A DNA stretch of 6,826 nucleotides, taken from assembly GCA_011522825.1 (NCBI GenBank), contig WTIG01000051.1, positions 1-6,826 on the forward strand, written 5' to 3'. The position numbers and the translations under genes were made by a program. The DNA is from Puniceicoccaceae bacterium. Lineage in GTDB: Bacteria; Verrucomicrobiota; Verrucomicrobiia; Opitutales; Coraliomargaritaceae. Positions 6,053 through 6,826 of the stretch are shown piece by piece. The notes below the pieces were generated by a model. That model did no database searches. It saw only the letters and a list, made by a program, of their open reading frames with translations, and was not told where the DNA came from. The first letter of the stretch is position 1. Each line of letters starts with the position of its first letter.

Positions 6053-6826
6053 TCAGTTTAAGTAATTTAAAATATTATCCTTAGAGCGTTTAATAGCATC
6101 TTCTGATAGCTTAGGGCTTAATTCAAGGACTAGGGCATGCTTATCTTTATCAATAAAGCGTGAGATCATTGAAAAATCAATTATCCCAGTACCGATTTCC
6201 TGATGGTCATCTCCTGAATCACTGACATCATGTAAATGATAGCCTATGGTATGCGATTTCATTTCTTTCAATCGTTGTTCATGGTCTAATAAACCATAGA
6301 GGGCCTTAATTTCAGCATGCCCGGTATCGTGCCAATAAGAAATAGGACTGTCTTGATCAAAGCTTTTGATAAATTCACTATGATCTGCATCCAAAGGTAA
6401 CTCTGTAAAGCCTTCTCGGTTTTCTACGCCTAATTCTACAGAATGATTACGGGCAAATGCTTCAATTGATTGAAAGCTCTCTTTTAATATTTCATATCGT
6501 CTCCGGCTCGCACGCTCAACCCTCGACATTAGCTTATCTCTTACCTTTATGAACGCTTGATTATCTTTTAATTCAGATTCTTTGATGTCATTTTTCTCAA
6601 GCCAGTTCATTAATTTAAAAAGAGGCGATTGAAAGAAGAACCAAGCTGAACCCGAATGCAAAACAACTTTGTTTGAGCCAATTCTTTGAGAAAACTTAAT
6701 TGTTTCCTCTGTATATCGTTTCCATAAACTGATTTCTCTTTGGCTACGGCTCGTGGGCTTAAAGATATTAGGCATTGGTGAATTCATACCAAAAGGCAGA
6801 GGACAAAAATTATGCACAGAAGAAAC
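6053..6826 (-). CDS. Sugar phosphate isomerase/epimerase-like TIM-barrel protein, 5'-truncated by window edge
   Basis: This belongs to the xylose isomerase-like/AP endonuclease family 2 TIM barrels (metal-dependent, usually cytoplasmic, many acting on sugars or sugar acids). The frame is open to the window edge: the visible protein begins VSSVHNFCPLPFG, an internal beta-strand segment of this fold, so the GTG at 6815-6817 is not the start and the first strand(s) are missing. Visible: 257 residues. Counting from the edge, likely metal ligands are Glu135 (VENREG), His166, Asp167 and His170 (YWHDTGHAE), His197, His199 and Asp200 (GYHLHDVSD), His208 and Glu210 (DDHQEIGTG), and Glu235 (VLELSP). 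The endonuclease IV signatures as I know them are absent, so a DNA-repair role is unlikely. The long charged helix region (about 70-120) is an insertion relative to minimal members. The substrate cannot be read from sequence. It is followed by a 146-base gap to the small reading frame on the same strand. Stop is TGA. Confidence 0.85.
   Translation of the reverse strand, partial: VSSVHNFCPLPFGMNSPMPNIFKPTSRSQREISLWKRYTEETIKFSQRIGSNKVVLHSGSAWFFFQSPLFKLMNWLEKNDIKESELKDNQAFIKVRDKLMSRVERASRRRYEILKESFQSIEAFARNHSVELGVENREGFTELPLDADHSEFIKSFDQDSPISYWHDTGHAEIKALYGLLDHEQRLKEMKSHTIGYHLHDVSDSGDDHQEIGTGIIDFSMISRFIDKDKHALVLELSPKLSEDAIKRSKDNILNYLN

Noticed and set aside
1..6826. tRNA, rRNA, CRISPR array, insertion sequence or phage attachment site
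   Set aside because: No cloverleaf, repeat-spacer pattern, transposase, integrase or flanking terminal repeats were found in the window.

Overview
The window is an ordinary bacterial chromosomal segment, AT-rich (about 40% G+C by eye), made of conserved housekeeping genes plus one poorly known stretch. The Dxs protein carries GHAGTALS and GDASFTCG where most bacteria have GHSSTSIS and GDGALTGG. From memory this variant is typical of the Verrucomicrobia/Chlamydiae (PVC) branch. Together with the style of the S2, EF-Ts and UvrB proteins it suggests a verrucomicrobial, possibly aquatic Opitutae-like, organism. That placement is inference; no database search was possible.

Layout, left to right. 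Positions 1-1776 (+) hold dxs, missing its N-terminus at the left edge. It runs tail-to-tail into uvrB (1794-3860, -) with a gap of only 17 bases. Upstream of uvrB is a clear intrinsic terminator (about 3906-3939, - strand) that closes the rpsB-tsf operon. Then come tsf (3963-4550, -; half-size EF-Ts) and rpsB (4583-5374, -; ribosomal protein S2). Between rpsB and the next recognisable gene lie about 680 bases with a promoter-like region and a weak terminator-like hairpin (5375-5642), an unrecognised small reading frame (5643-5906, -), and a short AT-rich spacer holding a near-perfect hairpin (5981-6006). The right end is a metal-dependent TIM-barrel sugar isomerase/AP-endonuclease-family protein (6053-6826, -), cut at its N-terminus by the window edge.

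How the genes relate. rpsB and tsf form the classical translation operon: S2 is part of the 30S subunit and EF-Ts recycles EF-Tu. It ends after tsf, without the pyrH and frr that often follow. uvrB (nucleotide excision repair) appears to have its own promoter just downstream of the terminator. dxs (first step of the MEP isoprenoid pathway) is an unrelated transcription unit on the other strand. None of the visible start codons has a recognisable Shine-Dalgarno sequence, which is the most consistent unusual trait here. I found no mobile element, CRISPR array, tRNA, rRNA or convincing new defence or biosynthetic system.
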